NCBI GenBank assembly: GCA_025352965.1
Contig: JANXRP010000103.1
Location: 1-45,864, forward strand
Source of the DNA: Comamonadaceae bacterium
Lineage (GTDB): Bacteria > Pseudomonadota > Gammaproteobacteria > Burkholderiales > Burkholderiaceae_C
Reading direction: 5' to 3'
Length of the DNA: 45,864 bases
Shown here: in pieces, positions 1 through 8,225 of the stretch
How the letters are laid out: each line of letters opens with the position of its first letter
How positions within the stretch are numbered: position 1 is the stretch's first letter
The notes under the pieces: model-generated
What the model was told of the DNA's origin: nothing
The model's database searches: none
The model's input: only the letters and a program-made list of their open reading frames with translations
Made by a program: the position numbers and the translations under genes

Positions 1-449
1 TCATGCCCATCGACGTTGGAGACGAAGTGATATTTTTTTTTGTGATTTGCAAATTGATCAAGCGCACGCACCGCAAATGCGGGCCCAAGGTCTGAGCCGC
101 CTATGCCGATGTTGACGATGTCGGTGATGCTGTTGTCTGCACGAATGGTGTCGCTATACGCAAGGAATGCATCCAGTACGGGGCGAACCTCTGCGTCAGA
201 TGGATTGCGCAAGCGCACATGTCCCGCCGCGCGGCCTTCGGTGCTGTTGATGGCATCGCCCCTGAACATCGCGTCCCGCTTGGCCTCTAGGCCTGCGCGT
301 GCAGCCCTGGCGATGAGTGTGAATTCAATTTTTCGGTCGATGAGGTTTTTGGAGAGATCGCAAAAAATGGAATGCGCACCAATAACAATGCTTTGGCTGA
401 AATGCGCAAAGCGCTGTGGGTCGTCTGCAAAAGCCTGTGCGAGCTTCAT
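1..449 (-). CDS. pgi: Glucose-6-phosphate isomerase, N-terminal part (cut by window edge)
   Basis: Phosphoglucose isomerase interconverts glucose-6-phosphate and fructose-6-phosphate in the cytoplasm. Only the first 149 codons are in the window; the rest lies to the left. Visible family signatures are NSTEGRAA (about residues 68-75), the phosphate-binding stretch [11 protein letters not shown] (about 113-123) and FVSNVDG near the edge. The start ATG (449-447) overlaps the tal stop as ATGA, which suggests translational coupling. The frame is closed by a TGA nine codons upstream with no better start, so this is the true N-terminus. The GIGGS motif comes some 30 residues earlier than in E. coli Pgi, so the N-terminus is short for the family. 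It is the last visible gene of a string carrying a probable sugar-phosphate importer. Confidence 0.95.
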   Translation of the reverse strand, partial: MKLAQAFADDPQRFAHFSQSIVIGAHSIFCDLSKNLIDRKIEFTLIARAARAGLEAKRDAMFRGDAINSTEGRAAGHVRLRNPSDAEVRPVLDAFLAYSDTIRADNSITDIVNIGIGGSDLGPAFAVRALDQFANHKKKYHFVSNVDGH

Positions 450-1393
450 ACGGCCCTCATCAAAGCTTCTAATTTTTCAGTGTCCGCTGCGAAAGCGCGA
501 ATGCCTTCAGCTAGCTTTTCGGTCGCGCACGCGTCTGCATTTAAGGCAAAGCGAAACGCGGATTCGTTGTAGTGAATGCGCTGCAAATCCATATGGGACG
601 TGGCCTGTGCATCAAGCGCTTTCGGTAGTGGCACATCACTTGCCGCCAGACCAGCCAATAGATCAGGTGCAATGGTCAGCAAATCGCAACCAGCGAGTGC
701 GGTGATTTGCCCAAGATTTCTAAAGCTTGCGCCCATCACTTCGGTAGTGATGCCAAAGTGTTTGTAGTAATTAAAAATCTCGGTGACGGATTGCACGCCA
801 GGATCGTTTGCGCCACTGCGTTCTTGTTCGTTCCAAGCTTGTGCGGCTGCTTTTTTGTGCCAGTCGTAAATGCGACCAACAAAAGGCGAAATCAATTTGA
901 CGCCCGCATCACCGCAAGCAATGGCTTGGCATTTGGCAAACAGTAAGGTGAGGTTGGTGTGGATGCCGCCCCGCTCTAGCTCGGCGGCGGCTTGAATACC
1001 TTCCCATGTCGCGGCAATCTTAATCAAGACCCTGCTGGAAGCCACGCCCGCATTGGCGTACAGGCCAATCACCCTGCGCGCACGCATGAGCGTTGCGGCG
1101 GTATCAAAACTAAGGCGCGCATCAACTTCGGTGGACACACGCCCTGGCACGACTTCCAAAATCTTGCAGCCAAAACGCACGAGTAGGCGATCCATTTGCT
1201 CGTCCAGCGATTCGCGAGGGTAGCCGTTGATGACCTCAGCCATCAGCGGCGCGTATTCAGGCTTTTGCACCGCTTTCAAAATCAGCGATGGATTGGTGGT
1301 CGCGTCGGTGGGTTTAAATTGCGCTAACTGCAAAAAGTCGCCAGTGTCGGCAACGACAGTGGTGTGTTGTTTAAGTTGCGCTAATTGATTCAT
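446..1393 (-). CDS. tal: Transaldolase (TalB type)
   Basis: 315 residues, the usual length of the TalA/TalB class. It moves a dihydroxyacetone unit from sedoheptulose-7-phosphate to glyceraldehyde-3-phosphate, giving erythrose-4-phosphate and fructose-6-phosphate (non-oxidative pentose phosphate pathway, cytoplasm). The N-terminus reads [15 protein letters not shown] with the conserved Asp17; TTNPSL follows near residue 32. The Schiff-base lysine is K125 in [11 protein letters not shown], matching K132 of E. coli TalB. The gene starts 12 bases after the ABC ATPase gene stops and ends in an ATGA overlap with pgi, so all three are probably on one transcript. Its product fructose-6-phosphate is the substrate of the next gene's enzyme. 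Confidence 0.97.
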   Translation of the reverse strand: MNQLAQLKQHTTVVADTGDFLQLAQFKPTDATTNPSLILKAVQKPEYAPLMAEVINGYPRESLDEQMDRLLVRFGCKILEVVPGRVSTEVDARLSFDTAATLMRARRVIGLYANAGVASSRVLIKIAATWEGIQAAAELERGGIHTNLTLLFAKCQAIACGDAGVKLISPFVGRIYDWHKKAAAQAWNEQERSGANDPGVQSVTEIFNYYKHFGITTEVMGASFRNLGQITALAGCDLLTIAPDLLAGLAASDVPLPKALDAQATSHMDLQRIHYNESAFRFALNADACATEKLAEGIRAFAADTEKLEALMRAV

Positions 1394-1405
1394 GGCTTAG
1401 AAGAT

Positions 1406-2185
1406 TTATTTCTGCCATTTTAAGAACCGATCAATATCGTCTCGCAGCATGGCGGCCTCGCCTAAAAAGTTTTTGACGTAGTCGCTCTTGGGTTGCTCAA
1501 ACACTTCCTGCGGTGTTCCCATTTGCGCAATCACGCCGTGATCCATCACAACGATGTGGTCGGACACCGCGAGTGCTTCCACAAGGTCGTGCGTGACGTA
1601 GGCAACGGTGAGCTTTAAGCGCTGCTGCAAATTACGAATTTCCTCGCGCATGGCGCGGCGCAGTTGCGCATCTAAGTTGGAGAGCGGCTCATCAAACAGC
1701 AGTACCGCTGGCTCTAAGACCAAAGCTCGGGCGAGCGCCACACGCTGCTGCTGACCACCCGAGAGTTCGCTGGGCAAGCGATCGTCAAAGCCAACTAAGC
1801 CGACGTTTTTAAGAGCTTCAATAGCGCGGGATTTGGCATCCGACTTGCTCACGCCCGTCATCTTGAGGCCATAGCCCACGTTGGCCAGCACGTTCATATG
1901 GGGAAAGAGCGCGTAGTTTTGAAACACCAAGCTCACATTGCGCTCGTGCGCGGCGCGGTGGGTGACGTTCTCGGGCAAGCCTTTTTTGTCCGCCATCCAA
2001 ATCTCGCCACTCGTTGGCGATTCGAGCCCCGCAATCATGCGAAGTGTGGTGGTCTTGCCGCAACCCGAAGGGCCAAGCAAGGTGGTGAGTGTGCCCGTGG
2101 GGACGGTAAAACTGATGCCATCGACTGCTAGTGCAGCAGTTTTGCTCTCGCCGTAGCGTTTGGAGACGTTTTTAAATTCAATCAT
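1406..2185 (-). CDS. ABC importer ATPase (FbpC/AfuC/PotA-like, short form)
   Basis: 259-residue nucleotide-binding subunit of a binding-protein-dependent importer. Walker A GPSGCGKT is at 38-45, the Q-loop FQNYALFP at 88-95, signature LSGGQQQR at 141-148, Walker B VLLFDEP at 161-167 and the H-loop histidine at 199. All catalytic motifs are intact. FbpC and AfuC proteins are usually near 350 residues with a C-terminal TOBE-like regulatory domain; that region is absent here, because the chain stops soon after the H-loop region. The gene lies 46 bases after the permease gene and 12 before tal. Substrate is not readable from this subunit; see the binding protein at 4121-5155. Confidence 0.9.
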   Translation of the reverse strand: MIEFKNVSKRYGESKTAALAVDGISFTVPTGTLTTLLGPSGCGKTTTLRMIAGLESPTSGEIWMADKKGLPENVTHRAAHERNVSLVFQNYALFPHMNVLANVGYGLKMTGVSKSDAKSRAIEALKNVGLVGFDDRLPSELSGGQQQRVALARALVLEPAVLLFDEPLSNLDAQLRRAMREEIRNLQQRLKLTVAYVTHDLVEALAVSDHIVVMDHGVIAQMGTPQEVFEQPKSDYVKNFLGEAAMLRDDIDRFLKWQK

Positions 2186-2231
2186 CGTGAGTCACCTCAT
2201 GTTCCATTTTTGCCTTAGATCTTTGGATGGC

Positions 2232-4091
2232 TTAAGTCATGCCTGCGGTGTTGGTGAGAGCGGGTGCGGACGCAGCGGCGGCAACTCGTCTGCCCAGCTT
2301 GCGCTCGCCTACTAATAGTTGAATCAGCGCAATCGCTGCGCCCATGCACAGCATGAGCACCGTGCAATACGCCAGCGCCACGCCATAGTCGCCATTGCCC
2401 GCGCGGCCAATGATGTAGGTGGTAGCGAGCTCGTTCTCGGCGGTCACTAAAAAGATGACCGCTGACACTGTGGTCATGGCGCGAACAAAGCTGTAAATGA
2501 GTGCCGCAATCAGCGCAGGTTTCAAGAGTGGCAGCACCACGTAGCGCAAGGTTTGCAGCGTGTTGCCGCGTAGCATGAGCGAGGCTTCGTCTAGCGATTT
2601 GTCCATTTGCTTAAACGCTGCCGTGCCTGCCCGCACCCCCACAGGTAGATTGCGAAACATAAAACACAGCACGATGATGGTGGCCGTGCCGGTCAGTTCA
2701 ATCGGCGGCACGTTAAACGCCAAGATGTAACTGACCCCGAGCACTGTGCCTGGAATGGCAAAGGCCAGCAGCGCCGCAAATTCAAACAGGCCTTGACCTT
2801 TGAACGTGGTGCGAGCCAAGAGCCATGCAATCAGCAAGCCCAAGCTCGCCGTGATGGGCGAGGCAATGGCAGCGAGGCGGGTGGTGGTGAACAGCGAATT
2901 CCAAGCGGTACCCGCCCAAACCATGCCGAACTGTCCATACTCAAAATCAAAAGCTGTTTTAAAGTGCGCGAGCGTGAGCGTGTAGTCGCGCCCCCATGTT
3001 TTAACGAAGCCGCCCGCAAAGGCGAAAAGATAAATCACGATGGTGAAGATGAGCCACGGCGTTGCAAGTCCTAACACCACGCGGCGCACGCTGGCTGGCA
3101 GGGCGCTTGGCAGTCCCGCATCGCCTTTGCCCGTGAGCGTGGTGAAGTTTTGCTTGGCTAAAAATGCACGTTGAATCGCAAATACGGCTAGCGCAAAGCC
3201 AGTCAGAATCAGAGCTAGCGTGGCAGCGCGGCCTTGGTCGTATTGCGCTCCGACGATGGCAAAAAAGATTTCGGTGGACAGCACATTGAACTGTCCGCCC
3301 ACAATAATGGGATTGCCAAAGTCAGCCATGCTTTCAATAAAACCCACCAAAAACGCATTGGCAAGTCCAGGCTTTAAGAGCGGCAGCGTCACGCTATAAA
3401 AGGTTTGAGCACGGTTGGCGCGTAGGCTTTGCGCCGCCTCTTCTAGGCTAGGTGAAACACCTTGCACCACGCCGCGCATCATCATGTAGGCAATTGGGGT
3501 GAAGGCAAACATTTGCGCAATCCACACACCGAGCACGCCATAAAACCAGCGCGAAGGCTCAATGCCAAAGACATATTCCAAGCCTTGATTGACGACACCT
3601 GCGCGGCCAAATAGCAAGATGAGCCCAAGCCCAACAACGAAAGGCGGCGTGATGATGGGTAGCATGGACAAGAGCTGCATGGGCTTTTGCATAGCACTAT
3701 CCCTGCGTACATGGCGCTCGGCCAAGAGTGCAAGCGCCGTTCCCATAATGACCGTGCCGCTGGCGGTGAGTAGCCCAAGATAGAGCGTGTTCCAAGCGAC
3801 GCCGCAGCGCGAGGGGGCGCTCACATTCAAACAGCCTAATCCCCAGATGCGCTCACTAGCACCGCGCTCCCAAAACGAAGACGCAGAGGCTGCGAGCGAC
3901 CACACGCCGTCTTCTGGGCGAAAGGCCCCCATTAGTGATTGACCTATGGGGTAGGCAATAAAAATCACCATCAGCGCGGCGCAGCCGAGGACGGAGCTGG
4001 CGACAAACACATCGCCCTTAAACCAGCCGCGCTTGGCAATAACGTAAGAGACCGTAAAAACCGCCAACGCGGTGTAGAGAAGAAAGAGCAT
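2232..4091 (-). CDS. ABC importer permease, fused two-domain (AfuB/FbpB type)
   Basis: 619-residue membrane protein with two homologous BPD_transp_1 halves in one chain, each about six helices. The EAA cytoplasmic loops can be seen as EEAAQSLRANRAQ in the first half and DEASLMLRGNTLQ in the second. These contact the ATPase encoded next. Fused permeases are usual in the FbpB/AfuB/PhnU-V group. The start ATG follows the binding-protein stop by 29 bases; no strong Shine-Dalgarno sits at ideal distance (a GAGG lies about 20 bases up). A leucine- and alanine-rich linker with polar residues joins the halves around residues 310-335. Confidence is high for class, low for substrate. Confidence 0.9.
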   Translation of the reverse strand: MLFLLYTALAVFTVSYVIAKRGWFKGDVFVASSVLGCAALMVIFIAYPIGQSLMGAFRPEDGVWSLAASASSFWERGASERIWGLGCLNVSAPSRCGVAWNTLYLGLLTASGTVIMGTALALLAERHVRRDSAMQKPMQLLSMLPIITPPFVVGLGLILLFGRAGVVNQGLEYVFGIEPSRWFYGVLGVWIAQMFAFTPIAYMMMRGVVQGVSPSLEEAAQSLRANRAQTFYSVTLPLLKPGLANAFLVGFIESMADFGNPIIVGGQFNVLSTEIFFAIVGAQYDQGRAATLALILTGFALAVFAIQRAFLAKQNFTTLTGKGDAGLPSALPASVRRVVLGLATPWLIFTIVIYLFAFAGGFVKTWGRDYTLTLAHFKTAFDFEYGQFGMVWAGTAWNSLFTTTRLAAIASPITASLGLLIAWLLARTTFKGQGLFEFAALLAFAIPGTVLGVSYILAFNVPPIELTGTATIIVLCFMFRNLPVGVRAGTAAFKQMDKSLDEASLMLRGNTLQTLRYVVLPLLKPALIAALIYSFVRAMTTVSAVIFLVTAENELATTYIIGRAGNGDYGVALAYCTVLMLCMGAAIALIQLLVGERKLGRRVAAAASAPALTNTAGMT

Positions 4092-4120
4092 ATTTAATTA
4101 GGGTCAGATCCTCATTCTTT

Positions 4121-5155
4121 TTAACGAGGTAATGAGTTCACTTCCTTTTCCCATTTGGCAATCAAGCGGCGGCGCTCGGTAGACGCGCCGTATTTGGCGT
4201 AATCGTAATTGATGAATTTGATTTTTTTGAAGTCAGGCACGCGGCTATCTACTTTCGAGCCTTTGTTCGCTGGCACTTGAAATTGTTTGGCGGCTGCGCC
4301 CAGTTCCTGCGCGCTGGCAGACAGTGCCCAGTCATAAAACTTTTTGGCAGCATCCAAATTTTTTGCGCCTTTGATGATGCTCATCGAGCCGATCTCTGCA
4401 CCCGTGCCGTCTTTGGGCGTGATGGCCAGCACAGGAAAGCCTTGCATGGCTTCGCCTGGCGCGTCGTGGATAAAGCTAATGGAGACCGCCGTCTCGCCCC
4501 GTGCAGCAGCCTTGATGGGCCCTGTGCCACTGCGTGTGTACTGGCTGATATTTTTGTGCAGGCGTTTCATGTACTCAAAGGCTTTGTCCTCGCCCATGAG
4601 CTGTACGAGCGTGGCAATCATGGTGTAGGCCGTGCCGCTAGATGCTGGATTGGCGACTTGAATTTCGCCTTTGTAAATCGGCTTGGTGAGGTCTTCCCAA
4701 GTTTGCGGTACGGGCATATTCTTTTTCTTGAGGATCTCGGTGTTGTAACCAAAGCCCAGCGGCCCCGAATAAATGCCTACCGTTTTGAACTTAGATTGCT
4801 GTGCTTGTTGCTGCGCCCAGCCTTGCAATTGCGGCATCACGGTGGATTGGTATTCCAGAGTCAGGTTTTGCTCGGCCGCTTGCAGGTGCGGATCACCTGT
4901 GCCGCCAAACCAAACATCGGTTTTCGGGTTTTCGCGCTCCGCAATAATTTGCGCTAAGGCCTCGCCTGAACCCTTGAGGCTCATATTGATTTTGACCCCC
5001 GTCGTTTTCGCGTACACCGTAGAAATCAGGTTGCACCACTCAGCTTGCACCGAGCAAATGACGTTGACGGTAGATCCTGCTGATTGGGCAGAAGCCGCCG
5101 TGTGTGCAAAGCCAAAAGCCAGCGTGAGGCTGGCGGCGATAATTTGTTTTTTCAT
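4121..5155 (-). CDS. Periplasmic solute-binding protein, AfuA/FbpA-like (probable sugar-phosphate binder)
   Basis: 344 residues with a Sec signal peptide (cleavage near ASA-Q, residue 23-24) and the class II extracellular solute-binding fold. An AGAGGA Shine-Dalgarno precedes the ATG. FbpA iron binders use adjacent tyrosines near the C-terminus; no YY pair is present. Instead there is an H230-D231 pair in FIHDAP and an E254 in TGAEIGSMS. As I recall the AfuA hexose-phosphate binding protein, a His-Asp pair and a Glu with this same 23-residue spacing contact the sugar. Two cysteines (C34, C41) lie near the mature N-terminus. Neighbouring tal and pgi act on exactly the sugar phosphates AfuA is known for. 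Automatic annotation would probably say iron(III) or 2-aminoethylphosphonate; the general family is certain, the ligand is inference. Confidence 0.85.
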   Translation of the reverse strand: MKKQIIAASLTLAFGFAHTAASAQSAGSTVNVICSVQAEWCNLISTVYAKTTGVKINMSLKGSGEALAQIIAERENPKTDVWFGGTGDPHLQAAEQNLTLEYQSTVMPQLQGWAQQQAQQSKFKTVGIYSGPLGFGYNTEILKKKNMPVPQTWEDLTKPIYKGEIQVANPASSGTAYTMIATLVQLMGEDKAFEYMKRLHKNISQYTRSGTGPIKAAARGETAVSISFIHDAPGEAMQGFPVLAITPKDGTGAEIGSMSIIKGAKNLDAAKKFYDWALSASAQELGAAAKQFQVPANKGSKVDSRVPDFKKIKFINYDYAKYGASTERRRLIAKWEKEVNSLPR

Positions 5156-5185
5156 GTTCGTTTTCCTCTAAGGGCGAAGTTTCAA

Positions 5186-5698
5186 ATGAACCAACAAGCT
5201 TACCCCGAACTCACCCTGTCACTCCAGTGGGCAAACCCTAGGAAAGAGGCCGCCTTTGCGGCGCTTCGAGCCGCTTTGCCGCGTCATCTTGTCGCAAAAG
5301 CGATCAAACACGCGCTCAAGAACGATTTGGCGGCGCTGCCAAGCAAAGTCGCTCTGCAAGCCGCTGAAATGACGGTTCGCGTGGTGGATAGTGAGGAGGG
5401 GCGTGCTCTCAACCAGCAATATCGCGCTAAAGACTATGCCACTAATGTGTTGACGTTTGACTATGCCCTAGCACCCGTGCTCTTAGCCGACCTCGTGCTG
5501 TGCGCCCCAGTACTGGCGGGCGAGGCGACCGAGCAAGGCAAGGATTTACGGGCACATGCAGTGCATTTGCTCGTGCACGGCACACTGCATGCGATGGGCT
5601 ATGACCACGAGCATAGCCAGCAAGAGGCCCGGAGGATGGAGGCGCTGGAAGTCCTGATATTGCAAGGCCTTGGGTATGCCAACCCCTACAAAGCCTGA
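5186..5698 (+). CDS. ybeY: Endoribonuclease / rRNA maturation factor YbeY
   Basis: 170-residue UPF0054 protein: a single-strand-specific metallo-endoribonuclease needed for 16S rRNA 3' end maturation and ribosome quality control. The zinc motif is complete: HGTLHAMGYDH at residues 131-141 (H131, H135, H141), and the family stretch NVLTFDY at 87-93. The open frame runs further upstream to 5084, but that part overlaps the divergent binding-protein gene; ATG 5186 starts a normal family N-terminus. Only 30 bases separate the two divergent starts, so the promoters of each must reach into the neighbour. In many proteobacteria ybeY sits with phoH and corC; here it stands alone. Confidence 0.93.
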   Translation: MNQQAYPELTLSLQWANPRKEAAFAALRAALPRHLVAKAIKHALKNDLAALPSKVALQAAEMTVRVVDSEEGRALNQQYRAKDYATNVLTFDYALAPVLLADLVLCAPVLAGEATEQGKDLRAHAVHLLVHGTLHAMGYDHEHSQQEARRMEALEVLILQGLGYANPYKA

Positions 5699-6017
5699 TT
5701 TCACAATGGTTTCACGAGAGGCTCTCGGCTAAGCCTTATGGAATAAAGGGGTTTCTTATGCACACAAAATGGACATCGCTCCAAAGCGTGTCAAGCCCCC
5801 AGTTAGATTTGTTTTTGTACCGAAGAGTGCTGTTAAGTATTTGATTTTTATATAGATAAATTTATTGCTTATTTGCACGGCAATCTAGGGCGTGCCTTGA
5901 AAAACGGGGCTTGGCGAGGAATGGTGATGGGTAATTCACAAAGTTATCCACAAAATATGGGGGTCATTTTTGAAGATGAAAAATCAAAGACTTAGCGTGG
6001 ACAGTGAAACTTTTTAA
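5699..6017. other. Intergenic region ybeY-priA
   Basis: About 320 bases without a convincing gene. It holds a small stem-loop just after ybeY (CGAGA/TCTCG, 5715-5727, no T-run, so a weak terminator at best), an A+T-rich stretch at about 5838-5872, a consensus DnaA box (separate entry), and A+T-rich sequence running into priA. The only small frame (5758-5844) is not supported. Confidence 0.6.
5944..5952 (+). promoter_or_regulatory. Consensus DnaA box upstream of priA
   Basis: TTATCCACA is an exact match to the DnaA R-box consensus TTATNCACA. It lies 66 bases before the priA ATG, about 70 bases downstream of a very A+T-rich stretch. A second, poor partial match (AATTCACAA) lies just upstream. 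One perfect box can occur by chance, but its place before a replication-restart helicase gene suggests DnaA control of priA. Confidence 0.5.
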
Positions 6018-8225
6018 ATGATTGATATTGATAAATTGGAAGAAAAAAATATAAATCCCCTACTTGGCACTCAGGCTTTATTTGGCGTGTCGGTTGTGCT
6101 GCCAACGCCTGCGCACGGACGCCTGCCCGAAGTGCTTAGTTACTGCCACAGCGCCGCGCTCCCACCGGGTACGCTGGTGCGCGTGCCGCTGGGTGCGCGG
6201 GACCTGCTAGGGGTTGTTTGGGCGACCGAGGAGGGCGCAAGGGATGGTGCGGGTGAACTAGGGCTTGTGGCGTTAAAGCCGATCACCGCCGTGCTGGACG
6301 TGCCGCCGCTTGGCAAGGCGTGGGTGGACTTGATTCGATTTGCCGCTGGCTACTACCAGCGTTTTGCGGGCGAGCTGGCGATGGCAGCGCTGCCCCCGCA
6401 ATTGCGCGATTTGGACGAGGCGCAGTTTGCACGGCTGATGAAGAAGCGGGCTAAAAAATCGATCCCTCTCTATGGAATAGGGGGGATACCCCGTGAGGGG
6501 CAGGGGGGTTCTTCTAAAGCGTCTTTGCAAGCCAGTCCAGAGCAAGATGCCGTGCTAGCGGCGCTGCAAAACCGCGATCCGCGTCCCAAGTTACTCTTTG
6601 GCGCAACGGGTAGCGGCAAGACCGAGGTCTATTTGCGCCGCATCGAACAAGTGCTAGTCCAGAGCGAGTCCGCGCAGGCGCTGGTGATGGTGCCTGAGAT
6701 TAACCTCACGCCGCAAATGGAAGCGCGGTTTGCTGGGCGGATTGAAGCGCGTTTTGGCCGAGGCACGGTGGTGCTGATGCATAGCGGGATGACCCCTGCA
6801 CAGCGCACGGCGAGCTGGTTGGCGGCGCACTTGGGGCAAGCGCGGTTGGTTTTGGGGACACGGCTGGCTGTGCTGGCCTCGATGCCGAATCTTCGCCTCA
6901 TCGTAGTGGACGAGGAACACGATCCGAGCTATAAAAGCCAAGACGGCTCGCGCTACTCGGCGCGGGATTTGGCGGTGTACAGAGCTAGTAGTAGCCCGAG
7001 CAACGAGCGAATTCAAGTGATTTTGGGATCAGCCACGCCGTCTATTGAGACATGGCACAACGCTAATCCTGTCCATGATAAGCCGCCTCGCTATCAACGG
7101 CTCGATATGCCCTCCCGCATCAACGCTGCAGCTATGCCCAAGGTGCGGCTAGTTGACATGCGTTTGCAGCAAAAAAGCGAGCTGATGGTAGGCGGTCTTG
7201 CGCCAGCGTTGATGGCGGCCATCACGGAACGAGCTGAGCGCGGCGAGCAATCACTTTTATTCTTGAACCGTCGTGGCTACGCGCCTGTTTTGCACTGCGG
7301 CTCGTGCGAGTGGAAAAGCGCATGCCCCAATTGCAGTGCCAATCAAGTTTTCCACAAAAAAGACAGGCGCTTGCGCTGTCATCATTGCTCGCTCACAACG
7401 GCTGTGCCGCGCCAATGCCCGCTGTGCGGCAATTTGGATATTGGCATGCAGGGGCGTGGGACGGAGCAGCTAGAAGAGTTGCTGGTTCAGCAGCTTGGGA
7501 CCAAATTCCGTGTGCTGCGCTTAGACGCGGACAGCACGAAAACCAAGGGTAGCTTAGAGGCGCAAATGGCCAGCGTTCATGCAGGCGAGGTTGATGTGTT
7601 GGTGGGCACGCAAATGGTGACCAAGGGGCACGACTTTCGGCGCATTACGCTTGTGGCGGCGGTGAATCCCGATAGCGCCTTGTTTGCGGCTGACTTTAGA
7701 GCGCCCGAGCGTTTGTTTTCGCTCTTGATGCAAGCGGCAGGCCGTGCGGGGCGCGACGCCAGCATAAGCAGTGCCGCCGAAATGTGGTTGCAAACGCAGC
7801 ATCCAGAGCACCCGCTATACAAGGCATTGGCAGCGCACGACTATCCTGCGTTTGCGGCGAGTCAGCTGGCGGAGCGCGAAGGCGCGGCCATGCCGCCGTT
7901 TAGCTATCAAGCGCTGGTGCGTGCTGAAGGGCGAACGCAAGAGCTTGCGCAAGCATTTTTAGATAGTGCGGCAGCCGTGGTTGCAACAGAGTCTGCGTTT
8001 GAGCTGTGGCGTGATCCTGCATCTAAAAATTACGTCACGCTCTATCCTGCTGTGCCAATGCCGATGCAGCGCATCAACAATGTAGAGCGTGCTCAGATGC
8101 TTGTTGAAGCACCGTCCCGTATGGCTTTGCAGCGTATGCTGACGGCTTGGCAGCCTTTTTTGAGAGAGCTTAAAACTCAGGGTGTCCTTCGCTGGGCGCT
8201 GGATGTAGATCCCTTGACTATTTAA
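6018..8225 (+). CDS. priA: Primosomal protein N' (replication restart helicase PriA)
   Basis: 735-residue superfamily 2 DNA helicase that reloads the replisome at stalled forks. Walker A GATGSGKTE is near residue 195, the DEEH Walker B near 297, and the two-zinc Cys cluster (four paired CxxC motifs) at about 425-475. Motifs V/VI follow as GTQMVTKGHDF and QAAGRAGR. The start is uncertain: ATG 6018 lacks a Shine-Dalgarno and adds 23 A+T-rich codons, while GTG 6087 would begin right at the usual PriA N-terminus (SVVLPTPAHG). A glycine-rich insert near residues 152-166 is unusual. The stop codon overlaps that of the convergent AEC gene (TTAA). Confidence 0.96.
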   Translation: MIDIDKLEEKNINPLLGTQALFGVSVVLPTPAHGRLPEVLSYCHSAALPPGTLVRVPLGARDLLGVVWATEEGARDGAGELGLVALKPITAVLDVPPLGKAWVDLIRFAAGYYQRFAGELAMAALPPQLRDLDEAQFARLMKKRAKKSIPLYGIGGIPREGQGGSSKASLQASPEQDAVLAALQNRDPRPKLLFGATGSGKTEVYLRRIEQVLVQSESAQALVMVPEINLTPQMEARFAGRIEARFGRGTVVLMHSGMTPAQRTASWLAAHLGQARLVLGTRLAVLASMPNLRLIVVDEEHDPSYKSQDGSRYSARDLAVYRASSSPSNERIQVILGSATPSIETWHNANPVHDKPPRYQRLDMPSRINAAAMPKVRLVDMRLQQKSELMVGGLAPALMAAITERAERGEQSLLFLNRRGYAPVLHCGSCEWKSACPNCSANQVFHKKDRRLRCHHCSLTTAVPRQCPLCGNLDIGMQGRGTEQLEELLVQQLGTKFRVLRLDADSTKTKGSLEAQMASVHAGEVDVLVGTQMVTKGHDFRRITLVAAVNPDSALFAADFRAPERLFSLLMQAAGRAGRDASISSAAEMWLQTQHPEHPLYKALAAHDYPAFAASQLAEREGAAMPPFSYQALVRAEGRTQELAQAFLDSAAAVVATESAFELWRDPASKNYVTLYPAVPMPMQRINNVERAQMLVEAPSRMALQRMLTAWQPFLRELKTQGVLRWALDVDPLTI

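Noticed and set aside
4277-4957. 226-codon plus-strand frame opposite the solute-binding gene
   Set aside because: Shadow frame: no family pattern, Cys/Arg/His-rich composition of antisense coding, no start signals.
4121-5155. Iron(III)-binding protein
   Set aside because: No adjacent tyrosine pair typical of FbpA; operon partners act on sugar phosphates. Kept only as alternative.
5758-5844. 28-codon frame after an AAAGGGG-like sequence between ybeY and priA
   Set aside because: Composition is not that of a membrane or leader peptide, no recognisable feature, and the ATG 20 bases earlier leads to an immediate stop; chance frame is more likely.
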